A stretch of DNA of 64,000 nt from Trichostrongylus colubriformis (lineage: Eukaryota > Nematoda > Chromadorea > Rhabditida > Trichostrongylidae), in contig OZ022259.1 of NCBI GenBank assembly GCA_963978905.1, positions 14,694,001-14,758,000 on the forward strand. Reading direction: 5' to 3'. How positions within the stretch are numbered: the stretch's first letter is position 1; every line of letters starts with the position of its first letter. A program made the position numbers and the translations under genes. A model generated the notes under the pieces. The model was not told the DNA's origin. It worked only from the letters and a program-made list of their open reading frames with translations, and did not search any database. Below, in pieces: positions 47,401 to 57,955 of this stretch.

Positions 47401-50269
47401 AGTAAAGCCAAACCGTGAATCCACCCAGGGATACCGCCTACCTCCTGTGTTGGTTGTTGCTGACGAAGTTTTATACTGTAATTCCGTAATCCACTGTTTT
47501 TATTCTGTAATTTCTATACCACGTGTTGTTATGCCACCTGTGGCTTATTATGGTCTCAGTACCGCTCATCGTTCGGCCTCGATAATGAAATTAATCTTAA
47601 TTGAGAAGCATAATGAGTCGACACCTCCGAAGTTGTCGTAGTGAATAATATAATCGGTCGCCATCTCAAAATAAACAATAAATAGAGGACAATTGAAACA
47701 TTGAGTAATTGTGTAATTTTTATGAATACCGAATGACCCACGGGTTTAAGATTTCTTTTGCGGCTAAAAAAACCGCGAAGGATATCATGAAAATACCTGA
47801 TTATCGCAGTCACCCGACTGCTCTTGAAATATCCGGATGCATTCGATATCTTCACTGGAAAGCTTCAGCTTCTGTGGATGCTCATTGCACCAATAATACA
47901 CAGCATGTGTCATCATTATTTCCAGATTCGGTACAACCTCAATCAAAAATAATGAAAAAATCAGGAAGTGAGGCCAAGAAAGAATAAAAGTGAAAACACC
48001 TCTCAGTGAGCGATCCGAAAAAATAGTAAGCTGTGTATCCCCTATCAAAAACATTAAGAATACTGACTTGATTAAATAAAATTTGTGAAAGCATTTCTTC
48101 GTAGAGGATAGGCACGCACTGCGTCAGCAGCTGCTTCACAAAGCCAATGTTGATATCCTGGGACTGCAGGTCTTCGCCATTGGCAATTATAAGCGCCGAA
48201 ATCTGCAACACTGAAGAGAAGTGAAGGTGTAATTGAAAGACTTGTCACTGTCGGGGTTTTCAGTCACTAGTGTGAACAAAATGAGCACTCAGCCAGCCGG
48301 ATTATGCCGTCTTCGCTTATATCTAGTACAAAATGGTATACCATTTTGTACTAGATATAAGCAAAAAAAAAACTTTAAAAAAAAGTTTAAAACCTATGCC
48401 AGGATATGATCCCTTAAATAAGAGAAATCCCCCCAAACGACTACGAGCTGTCCTTCGATAGGCACATTTTTTTAAAACTTATGTGCACATGGAAGGAGGG
48501 AAATCCACAGAAACTCAAGATCTATTGGAAATGTAACCTACCAGGCCAGTTGCTTTGCATGGTTTCTCCCTTACAACCCGCCAACACTCGTCAGCTACAA
48601 CACAGCCTCCTCCAGCGCTGATGAGGCTGTAAACAAAAACAGCAGTACGCACAAGCACATAATACATATCGCTTCAGCATCCATGAAAAGGAAAAAATAA
48701 CAAAACACTAAAAATGTTCTGACAAGGGAAGGTAATCAGGTGGCACTGGCCATTTGTAAGGAGACATATATCATCAGACGCGTTTCTGGATGCTGATCTC
48801 AAATCAGTTTTCAAAATCTGCAAAGCGATTCTCTGAACGGAGTTATGGAGGTTTTTCTGAATGAACGGCGCACGTTGGAACGTGGTTTTCATCACTGTGG
48901 CGGTAAAAGCCAGGGCATCCAGGGCTGTGGCGTGGCACAGATGGCATGGAGGTAAGCGTTCGGACTTGCCATCTGCAGACCATGGATCGAGTCCTGGGCT
49001 TGGGACTTTTTTTTGCATTTCATGAAATTTCTTCCTTTGTGCTTGAGAAGCACCTTTATGATGATATGCATGCATTTTAAGTTTCCAAATTATGTATGGG
49101 TTCGCGTACTAACCCTGTCTTCAGTAAAGCAGAAAACCCCGCGATCCAGCTTATTTATGTGCAGACTCTCATAACGCATGAATTAGGCGTTGTCGCATAA
49201 AACTATTACGGTATTCGCGCTCAGAGGGTCGAATTACCTCGCTGTGCGAAGTTCCAGCCAAATCGAGTTTTTGGTCCAACTTCGGAAAACAGGGGGTGGC
49301 GGAGGGACAAAGTGGTAGTTTTTGACTTTTCCTCCACAAAAATCCTGCAACCTGAACACGTTCCTACATATACCTGTTACACTTGCCCATCGCACTAAAC
49401 TTACGTAACAAGCGTAACAACGTACGTTAAATGAGAGCATTTCCTCGGCAACGGTCAACGGCTCCTCCTTTGTTCAATATGTAGCCACCCACTAGCCCGT
49501 GAATTTTTCCGAAATTTGGTCAAATTCTCGAATTGGCTAGAAACTCGTCCCTTCCGGTCATTTGACTACTTGAACTTGAAAATCACACTAGTTTTGCATG
49601 AGGAGCACTGGCTCACGCGTTATGGGCTCCCGAACTCACAGTGTAATAGTATTATTTCTTCAGAAAAACTTCCATAACTCCATTCAGAGAATCGCTTTGC
49701 AGAATTTGAAAAGTGATTTGAGATCAGCATCCAGAAACGCGTCTGATGGTATATGTCTCGTTACAAATGGCCAGTGCGACCTGGTATCCTTCCCTTGTGA
49801 GCTATTATGTGTATACCTATGAAGAGCCGCCTTTCTTTGTTTTCCCTCGCTTGTACGACCTGTCAACACAAAAACTCGTCGAAAAACATCACCCGAAAAG
49901 ATGGTACTGCCTTTCCTTTCGGAAGATGTCCGCCAGGACTTGTACCTAAAACACTGCAATTGTTTTTTTTTTTTGTAAAAGCTTCCAAAGAAATTATTTT
50001 CCAACTGGAAGGCGAGGAACGCAAAGATATGCGGTTGTAGATTCAAAATTCGCATTGATATGTGTAGATTTTCTAGTTCAACACAGAAAAAAAAGGAAAA
50101 AGGCGTCAATCAGCAAGACATACAACCGAAGTATCTCCTTGAACTTGTCTGTATACAGTTCATCGTCCTCTGATGAGATCTCATGCTCACATTCGGGTTC
50201 AACACCGTCCTTAGAGGACAAGATCCAACTCGGACGAAGCAGCCATGCACCTTGAATGAGCAGGATCAT
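41486..50269 (-). CDS. Unidentified 677-residue protein, 14 exons
   Basis: Exons (reading leftward): 50269-50127, 48626-48542, 48202-48068, 47937-47797, 47003-46891, 46089-45975, 45835-45684, 45342-45296, 45254-44961, 42554-42289, 42218-42009, 41955-41845, 41765-41635, 41576-41486 (TAG). All phases fit and the total is 678 codons. It starts MILLIQGAWLLRPSWILSSK, 10 bases after a TAACAATTCAG site suited to trans-splicing. The N-terminal third is helical with cysteines (GGGCVVADECW, VKQLLTQCVPILYEEM). The middle is acidic and probably disordered (DEMEEEIRENEMRGN). The C-terminal half looks globular and helical (DYLQFVIFGDATYHHVGLYA, LRQFLEAIMVELG), then an SSSEEEPSTSS linker. No known domain recognised. 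Least certain: the GTGGGT donor at 46890 and the 48-base exon at 45342-45296. Confidence 0.7.
42828..43512. mobile_element. Foldback element with long arms and TA duplication (mariner-type MITE)
   Basis: The termini TTAGGTCTATGCAGAATAAA and their complement are flanked by TA on both sides (42826-42827 and 43513-43514). The arms are roughly 300 bases each and meet near 43170, with features such as CTCCCTCACCCCC paired with GGGGGTGAGGGAG. TTAGG-type termini with TA duplication fit mariner-derived MITEs. It lies in the intron 44960-42555 of the 677-residue gene. Confidence 0.85.
43763..44230. mobile_element. Foldback element with TAAAGGCACACCACGTGATAA termini
   Basis: The left end at 43763 pairs with the complementary end at 44230. 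Inner stretches also pair (CACAGCCGAGCCAC with GTGGCTCGGCTGTG; AGTAGGTCCTT... with ...AGGACCTACTT). Same intron as the previous element. Confidence 0.8.
46112..46737. mobile_element. Foldback element family F, copy 1
   Basis: The arms pair from GGAACCCGAGGTCGA at the left to TCGACCTCGGGTCCTTCCC at the right. They include GATTCTCTGAG(C/A)G and the GCGAGCCAGAC/GTCTGGCTCGC block, with a centre near 46430. It lies between exons 47003-46891 and 46089-45975. Confidence 0.8.
48315..48362. repeat. Perfect 48-bp palindrome
   Basis: The half-site GCTTATATCTAGTACAAAATGGTA (24 bases) is followed immediately by its exact complement, with no spacer. It lies in the intron 48541-48203. A-rich runs follow it. 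Confidence 0.95.
48722..49799. mobile_element. Foldback element family F, copy 2 (about 1.08 kb)
   Basis: It begins ACAAGGGAAGG and ends CCTTCCCTTGT. Outer arms (48722-48880 and about 49650-49799) pair through GACGCGTTTCTGGATGCTGAT and TCTGAACGGAGTTATGGA, both also found in copy 1 in related form. The centre carries unrelated sequence, including a tRNA-like stretch. It lies in the first intron of the 677-residue gene. Confidence 0.75.
48932..49010 (+). repeat. tRNA-like / SINE head with an exact B box
   Basis: GGATCGAGTCC at 48984-48994 matches the Pol III B box consensus, and TGGCATGGAGG about 40 bases upstream resembles an A box. No complete cloverleaf could be drawn, so a tRNA-derived repeat is preferred over a functional tRNA. 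Confidence 0.45.
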
Positions 50270-50619
50270 CAATCAAATGCTGAATTGTTAGACAGAAATT
50301 CAACTAGATGGCCGATGTAGTGAATAAAGTGTAATTAATCAGCTGAGAATAGCACAGTGACTGTAGACGCTACTGCTTGCGCATCCAACAAGATTAATCG
50401 TGCCTAAGCCGCTGTGGTAGCAGAGATGTATACGAGAATAGCAACGCTGGCCTGAACTCGACTAGAGCAGGAGAAAAGGGGAAGGCACTCAAAAGTTGCA
50501 ATTTTCTACAGAGCCCGTACGTGGCGCATTTCAAAAGAACCATCACTGAAACTGTCATCGTGACAAGAATGAAGAATTTAACGTTTATCAACCATATTTT
50601 AAGATGAGCCATGCCTTTG

Positions 50620-52350
50620 ACCGCCAATCAGAATTTTTTGATGCGATTCGATCTATACGACATATGGGACCAGCAGGTATATCCATGATTTCATCCAATG
50701 CTACTCGATCGAATGCAAAGGGCAGAAAGGCTCTGCTGGATGGGGGTCATGGTTTCGAGATTAGATCTTATGGTTAGGACTATGTATACATGTGGTAGCG
50801 GCTCCTTTTGCTTGAAATCACTCGGTACCTCACTTCTTCAGAAGGTCCAGAAAGGATATCGTATGAAGTTAGTTTTTAATATCTCAACTCCCACTGAACG
50901 CAGACGACCAGACCTGCACCAGCGAGAGAAGACCAGATATCAAAACCAGCCGTAAGGCTAAGGGACTCCAGCAAGTAATTGAGACGTTGTAGATCTTAAA
51001 AGGTCCCACACTGGAATTAAAGATTTCTAGAGCAAACCTGACACAACTGCATAGTAAAGCGCTGAATACAAATATCCTCTATCCTTTCTCGATGGAGGTT
51101 TGACAATAACGTGGGTGACAGATGTGGAGATTATCTGGATACTGACCAATTCTTGTTACAATCTCATTTAAAAAAATGTTTTCAGGAAAACGTTATTAGA
51201 CCTGTTCGATGTTGACTTCCTCCGAACAATGTTTACAGAGGTCACGTTTTTCTCGTTCGGAAAATCCACACAAGAAAACTGTGTAAGTACCAGCGCGGGC
51301 TGAAAGTGTATCATACGAACACTCATTTTTGATAGCATTGACAAAGATCGTTACCCGCTTTGTTGCATGGACTCTTCAGAAGCCTGGGCACGTCTGTCTG
51401 CCCTCCGCGTTTCCTTTTTTGACTTCTGTTGCCTTCTGATTCCCTGCTCGGGGGACGACTTGACATGCAATTCGCTAAAAAAAAAGTACGGTTAGCCAAT
51501 AAAGGTGGGATTCGTGAAAACGACATGTGATGGTATCAGACAGCTACGTAACCGTGACAGTAATATGATAAATGTCATGTTACTGATTTTCCCTCGTAGG
51601 GAAGAAGTTCTATCATTGAACGCTCTCTATAATACGATCACCCACCTACTGGAGGATAAGGTGGATCCAGCAAACAAAGATCAAACCCCTCAAACTCATC
51701 CTCGATCTGAACAACAACATGGTATCCCCCTCAAAAAGATAAGAAACAAAACCCTTCAATCGAAAAGACCGACCTTGACCTCTCGAGTTTTTCAACGGAC
51801 AAGTCTCGATAGCAGAACAGGTGAACCGCAGATTATCGGAGGCAAAAACGGATGAACTCTGAGCACTGATGGACTTTGTCGACACGAGTCATACAAAATC
51901 GGACAGTAAGGTCACGCCACGTGTAGAGAAGGGGTAATGTGAGGACAGCACTGAGATGGATCGTACCACAGCGGTCCACTCACCTTGGCTGTTCGAAATT
52001 CAATAATGTTATGGTGCTTGAACGGACCTAGTTAATTATTGACAACGAGTGCGATGTGACGAGCTTCAAACTACGATCCTCCTCTTGAACCAGAGCCTTA
52101 TTCTCCGAAAAAACTATCCTCTGCCTCCACTATCTGCTTTCTATCCAAACTCCTCATCGAACAAATGTATACAGCCCCCACCGAATATCAGAAGCTCTTT
52201 GGAATTGTTCAATTAGTAAACTGCCGATTTCTTATATTATCATCACTTCGCGGCTCCCACATTCTTCTTCATAGCAAAAGGTCAATCGCAGCTCCAAGAA
52301 TATAAAGAGCATAAGAGCACGTATATAAAACTTATTTACATTGCTCCACC
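50620..52350. other. Ambiguous coding patch between PDCD2 and the 677-residue gene
   Basis: Several stretches look like exons but contradict each other in strand. Plus strand: 51186-51282 (TTTTCAG acceptor, GTAAGT donor, DLFDVDFLRTMFTEVTFFSF) and 51603-51855 (NALYNTITHLLEDK, then a basic tail and TGA). Minus strand: about 51477-51361 after a TTTTTTTTTTAG acceptor (IRRQQKSKKETRRADRRAQA), and a Cys-rich reading over the same bases as the first plus exon. I could not chain either set in phase, so no gene is called. Confidence 0.35.
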
Positions 52351-52471
52351 CAGTCCATTAATTCAAAAGGACTTCGAGCGAATTTGTAAGCATCATTGAT
52401 CAAATAGGGTATCGTGATTACAATGCATTTCTCCCTTTCGTTTTTGTAGAACTTATAAGTAAATGAGACAA
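52332..52471 (-). CDS. Possible 3' exon, minus strand
   Basis: An open stretch ending INDAYKFARSPFELMDWVEQ-C-K and TAA at 52332-52334, with charged, protein-like composition. No partner exon found. It could belong to an unrecognised gene downstream of PDCD2. Confidence 0.25.
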
Positions 52472-52921
52472 TAAAAAGCATCAAAATGTGGATTTCCCGC
52501 GTGAAAAAGAACAAAATTCATTGAAATTAGCTATTTATTAGTAAACAAATATCCACTTAGTAGGAATGGTAGATCACATAGACATAAGACTGTTGAACGA
52601 TTATAATAAAATCAAATAATTTGATAACAAATAACAAGTACAGCCTTCGAAGAAGAAACAACAAGAGAAAACAACAACTGACAACAGTGCAGGTATACGG
52701 GCGGTGGCTTTGTAGGGGATGTTCACGAGATGTGACTATCTCTGGAGAATTCAGAAAGATGAATTCGAAGTTGCAGAACAAAAATAACAACCAAGATTCG
52801 GAACATGTCGAATGCGCTTCAAGCGAAGCCCGGAACGAGAGCAAACCCCACTGCTGAGGACATCTTACGAACACGGGACCTACCCACGAGTAGATTATGG
52901 CACACAACTGTGGACAAACGA

Positions 52922-55900
52922 TCAACAGAAATCCTGTTTGCAAACAAACTCCTTCGCATAACCATTATTTTCAATCTCACATGTTTGTGAACAGGTAAAG
53001 ACGTAAACAGATGCCCAGTCAATCGAATGCCCTGCAAAGAAATCTGACTCCAGCAAGAATGATGTCTCAATGAAAAAAATTCATAATAGCGTGATAGAGT
53101 CAAAGCTTCCGCCATATTTCCTCAATCTACGGTACTGAAAATCATTCCAAGTTATGCGCTGATACGGTGCAGCAATATTGACACCATACATGGGATTACA
53201 GAAGCACGTGCATGGAATCAATTATTTAAAATACGGCAAGAGTGGAAAATCGATACGCTGAAAAGTGACAGAAAAAGTTGTGAAAGATTGTTACTGACCA
53301 ATTTGATCAACGCCGATAAGGGACAGAAGATGAGGCATCAGCTGCAGTTCAAAAGTACGCGAGGCACCACATCTTTCACATGGTGGAGCCACTTTCAACG
53401 GAGGAGCACGATCTGTGGCTAGAAGAGGAGTGCCTTAACGAGAAGCATTTGTTGATTACCCTATTCCGTCAAAAGTTGTTAAAAACCAGAACGCTGATAC
53501 AATTCAACTACAAAAACAAATAATCAGAAAGATCATGAAGCCTGTGCTCACCCTCGCGCTGGTAGCGAAGAACTTGTGTTGGATGTAAGTTCAGGAAGCG
53601 ATTGAACCTGAAAAAACCAAATTGAATATTATGCAAATTCTGAATGTAGAGAGAACTCTGATTCCGATGTGACAAATTACCTATCGAATTTTTTATCATT
53701 TTTTTGTTCGGCTACTGCTGCTTCGACCTCTTCGGTTTTGAAGCTGTCGTTTTGCTGCAATACATGATACAAATTTAACAATGCTTAATGAAAAGAAACG
53801 CTTTTGAAGTGGAGATGAGAACTATGAAGTAATGACTCAAGCAGAGAGGCCATTTTTTATTCTTCCCTCTATCTAATTTCCAAGAGGCCCTATGCTAGAC
53901 AAACGTACCAGTTTATTTTTGGCCACATATGCCTCGAACTCCGCGATGCGCTTCTTCTTCACGTCCTCGGGTTCATCATCTTCGTTGCAAGGCTCATCAT
54001 CATCTTCCTCATCATCGTCATCATCGTTTAAAGTCTCCAAAAAGTTCGCGGAAACATACTCCTAAAACTTTCGTAATGAGCGTTTTTATCGGTCGGCTTT
54101 ATTCATATAAAAGTCGCGGAAAGCTCGCAGGACAAGCAAGTGTCAATGCAAGAATCACGTGCAGCTCAACCCCCCCCCCCCCACCTATGGCTGCTCCCAT
54201 TACTCTGGGATTTGACAGAAATACTGGTTTCAAAGAGCACCACGTGCAGATTCGGAAGTGATGAGCTTGTGGGCGAGGCCACAGCGGCACCATCTCATGA
54301 AAAATGAAACAAGTCACGTACGCGTCAGACCCGCACCCACCCATGAGCCTGCAGAGCGCCCTGTTGTTTCCGAAGACTGCATAGACAGGGCTTCAGTGCA
54401 AAGGGACCCAAGAGCAACGGCCAACATTATATTTCAAATACCATCAAATTTCTAGAATACCCAAGAAATTCCCTAGAATGATTGAGTATAGCCCTTTCCC
54501 ATAGACTATTGCGGAGACAGTGCTTCATAATTTTGTCCGCTACCCAACTGCATTTTTTTCGAAATGAAACATTATTTTGACTGAATACCTGATCCATGTC
54601 AATACCGTACTCCTTAAAAAGAAATCTGTTGGAAGGATTCGCAAGAGGTGCAGAGACAGCAGAATCACCTCCTGACCCACATGCTTGTTTGTGCCCGGTT
54701 GTCCAGTCTAATGCTTGGTGGTCACGGCAGCAGTACCTGAATTTCAAGTGCACCAAAACATCTGCCACATTATCTGAAAGCCTATCTACAAGGAAACTAG
54801 CGAAGGTATGGAATACAATATGGTAACCAGGAAAGATCACTCGAAAACAGATGTCGAAAAGCAAACAACTACGCCATTGATCTGATAAAAATAATTAAGG
54901 GAAATCCAAATTCAATCATGGAAATTCAACAAGAACCAACCAATAACCAATGATGTGAACTAAGAAAACCACCAATGAAGACATACCAGGCAACTCCACA
55001 ATTTCCACATTTCTTAGAAGCATAACAACCACAAATTCGACATAAACTAGGAGCGTTGTCGGGTAAATGCGGATCAGCAACATTTCCATCTGTAATTGGT
55101 TTAGAAAGTGATTATAATAATGGTATCTACAAATACATCGCAGCGTCAAACCTAAATCGGGATCCATTGGTCCATCGAAAGAATAAAATGGATTTTCGCG
55201 TGGAAGACAGCAGCGGAACACTGCTATGTTGGATGCATCGTTAATCTCAAAAAGACCTCGTTAGAACATCGCATCCATAACGTATAAATTGTGTTTTTTT
55301 TTTCAATTAGACACGGTGAGACTTCACGGCATGCTATGTGGAAAGCTCGTAATTTCACTCGTAATTTCAAGAAGGGCATTCAGAATTTCACTGGACCGTG
55401 GGTCTGCGATCATCGAAAATGCGAAATACATCCACTACTGTGTTGGCCACATAGGCATTGAAAATCCTTAACACTTTACATGGCGGTTCATGCATGGCGT
55501 GCCTCTTGAGAGGGAGATCAGCGCGGTTGACTCATAAGTTAACCTTACTTCCTCAGCCCTCATATAAAAATTGTCTATGGCCCATATTCATCCCGCATAT
55601 GGTACTAGGTGGAAAGTCTACAAAAACCAGTGAACTCTATATAAAACAAAATAATGGCGAAAAGTGACAGAAACTAGTGCTTACAAACCTTAGAACATTT
55701 TGGATCACGACAAATAAAGATGAAGAGGGCCCGATGAAAAGCGTGGGGAGGGTCGTTGTCACCCGTTGCATAAATTTGAATCAAAAAAGCCATTGCTTTC
55801 TGACATATCTGTAATTGAAAATGTGTGCATGAACATCGATAATCAAGTACGACTTAAAAACTCTTACACTGCACTGCAAGTCAGCTGTTGTAGGAAGATA

Positions 55901-56099
55901 TTGAGGGTTAAGCCATGACGGCTTACCACCAATTTTTCCTAACGGTAAAAAAATACTTCGAAGGCGATACAAGTCATCAATTTCTAAATAGTTTCCAAAG
56001 CCAAGATATACAGGAGTATCTGAAAGCATGACTGTTATAAAAAGCAATATGAAAAGTATAGGCATAGTCGCGTGCCTTACCATGCGTACTTCTTTGCAT
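52922..56099 (-). CDS. PDCD2: PDCD2 (programmed cell death 2), MYND-type zinc finger protein
   Basis: Exons (leftward): 56099-56081, 56019-55868, 55808-55689, 55245-55152, 55089-54987, 54736-54589, 54061-53909, 53754-53681, 53607-53552, 53418-53299, 53031-52922 (TGA). Phases agree; 382 residues, against 344 in human PDCD2. Seen: N-terminal VYLGF and [53 protein letters not shown] zinc ligands [15 protein letters not shown] and [14 protein letters not shown], an acidic stretch near residue 220, then [28 protein letters not shown] and [20 protein letters not shown]2 proteins act as cytosolic chaperones for ribosomal protein uS5 in 40S assembly. The first exon (MQRSTH) is tentative: alternatives are an ATG at 56029 or trans-splicing at 56020. 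The ATG lies 4 bases after the VMA21 stop. Confidence 0.93.
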
Positions 56100-56103
56100 G
56101 ATT

Positions 56104-56770
56104 CTAGTCTTGTTTCTTTATTGTTCTCTTATCTTCTTCTTTACTCGCAGTGAAAAGCCAGAAACAGAGAACCACATGCACGAGGATTACAGCAATCACA
56201 GCAGAGTAGGTCAGTGCTTCATCCGCCGAGTAGCCAAAAAGAACTGAAAAGCGAATCGTTTCAGCAAACGAAAACCTATGAGTGCTTTTTACTCGCATAT
56301 TTTTCCGGCATCTCGAACCACTTTCTAGGAATTAGCAGGTGATACGAGGCAGTGATACGGCTTTTCGGAACCCACACTTAAAGGATTGTGATCCTCAAGT
56401 TAACACCTACAAGTCAAGGCCTCTACACATCATAAAACTGTAGCCAAACAAGGAATCGTCGACTCAGTGGGGTACTACATATGACATATTATTCTACAGA
56501 AAGATGATCATCAAGATTCACCAATCATCAACTACACAATACCTAACTGACGCGAAAATCGGAAAAGGGATCTTAAGTGAACAGTAAGGTCTGATTATGA
56601 CAGCATCAAATATGAAAGGACGCAAAAAGATGCGAACCTTCAAACATGAATCGCTTCAGAAGAAACATTGACCCAAGAGGAACCAACAGTATGACGATGC
56701 TGTACACAAGAAGATTCTTAACGGCGCCCTGCACACGTTCGTCTCGCAGATTCGGTATCAAGTCGTCCAT
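56104..56770 (-). CDS. VMA21: VMA21, V-ATPase assembly factor (canonical copy, 90 residues)
   Basis: Two exons, 56770-56638 and 56243-56104 (TAG). It begins MDDLIPNLRDERVQGAVKNL. Two membrane segments follow (LLVYSIVILLVPLGSMFLL and AVIAVILVHVVLCFWLF), separated by a lumenal loop (FGYSADEALTY). It ends KKQD, a dilysine KKxx ER-retrieval signal as in yeast VMA21. VMA21 is an ER/ERGIC chaperone for assembly of the V0 sector of the proton pump. Length is close to the family norm of about 100. A TTTTTTGCAG site 14 bases before the ATG suits leader trans-splicing. Confidence 0.9.
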
Positions 56771-57955
56771 CGTGCAAGAAATTCCTGCAAAAAACCGCTA
56801 CTCGATGTGATGTAGCAGGGCACCGCATAAGAGTCTTCGAGAAAAGTGTTAGTTAGCTAGTTATTAGGAAAGAAGTTACTGAAACCAGTGTACAGCATGA
56901 GATAGATTAACCATGTCGCACTGCTCCCTCCACTTTGTCAGCCCCAGTCCCCCCAAATACTTCCCTCGCTCTATTTCCCTGCGCATTTATTTAAATAACC
57001 TACAAAATTATGAATGATAGTGGGCCGCTGCCTGAAACTGACCCCATACTTCGCGATTTAGCGACTCAGACCTTCGCATGTCGCCATTCCACGACTTTGC
57101 CAAGGTACGATTTCGCGCACGTGCGGCAATAACAGTTGCAGGATCTCACACCGACGTTAAGAGAGATACATGGAAGAAAGAGCTTCTTTTCATTTATTAT
57201 CACCGTGACGTGTGCAACAACCACTGGAGCTGTGTCGGGTCACGCCAGAGACGTGAACGTAGCGAGAGCGATAGCATTCTCCGCGACCAATTCACAAGAG
57301 GACCAGCAAGGCATTTGTGGGGCACGAAACCCAATCCACGTAAATGACGTAGCTCTAGGTCGTACCCCACAGCGGTTCACTGTGATACGCAGAGGGGTGA
57401 GGAATCGACGAAGCCTGGCGTTCGCTCAACGAAGCGAAATGAGGTGGGACAGACCCCCGATTGTGAGAAAAAAACATCTCGATGAGCCAGCTCTTCATCG
57501 GAAAATGAACGGGCTCAAAAGAACAGGAAGTAAGGTAGAAGGGTTTCCAATTCGCACCCTTGCCAGTGCACTTTATATTACGCACTGCCACTGACCCTGA
57601 TCCGTTTCTTGGCCATCTTTGATTAACCTTACGTTAAACACTATCGATAACACAATGCCATAAAATTACCACAAATTTGGAAAAGATACCAGTTGATCAA
57701 ACAACCGATGGCAGGGAAAAACAAATGACAGGAAATTTTATTCCAATAGATATAACTCGACCGTGAATGGTATTTCAATATCTACTGTATAATTCATGTA
57801 CACACATCTCAATTTCGAGAAGACAATATGTGCAACTTTGTAGCAATGTGGAAAACTAGCGTGTCTGTAGCAGAAGACCAATGCTTGTCAATAAAGCATG
57901 GGCAAAACATGCAAAAAACTTTTTCTTAAAAAATATGTTTCTCTACACTTGTGCC
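56771..57955. other. Spacer between the two VMA21 genes
   Basis: About 1.2 kb. A 153-codon open frame on the plus strand (57136-57594) has no signal, domain or splice context, and part of it (ACAGCGGT(T/C)CACT) recurs near 51970. Treated as repeat-derived. A minus-strand AATAAA near 57733 may serve the upstream VMA21 paralogue. Confidence 0.45.

Noticed and set aside
48932..49010. Functional tRNA gene
   Set aside because: It has a B box but no complete acceptor and anticodon stems that I could draw.
49969..50269. A separate small gene ending CVPRLPVGK using a TAG acceptor after exon 50269-50127
   Set aside because: The same donor joins in phase to 48626-48542 and starts a 14-exon open chain, which is the stronger explanation.
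53261..53281. An alternative PDCD2 C-terminal exon reading STLAVF
   Set aside because: It mimics the family motif by chance but hits a stop at once. The exon at 53031-52922 gives the full [12 protein letters not shown] ending in phase.
57136..57594. 153-codon plus-strand frame between the VMA21 genes
   Set aside because: No family, signal peptide or splice context, and parts recur elsewhere in the window, so it is probably repeat-derived.
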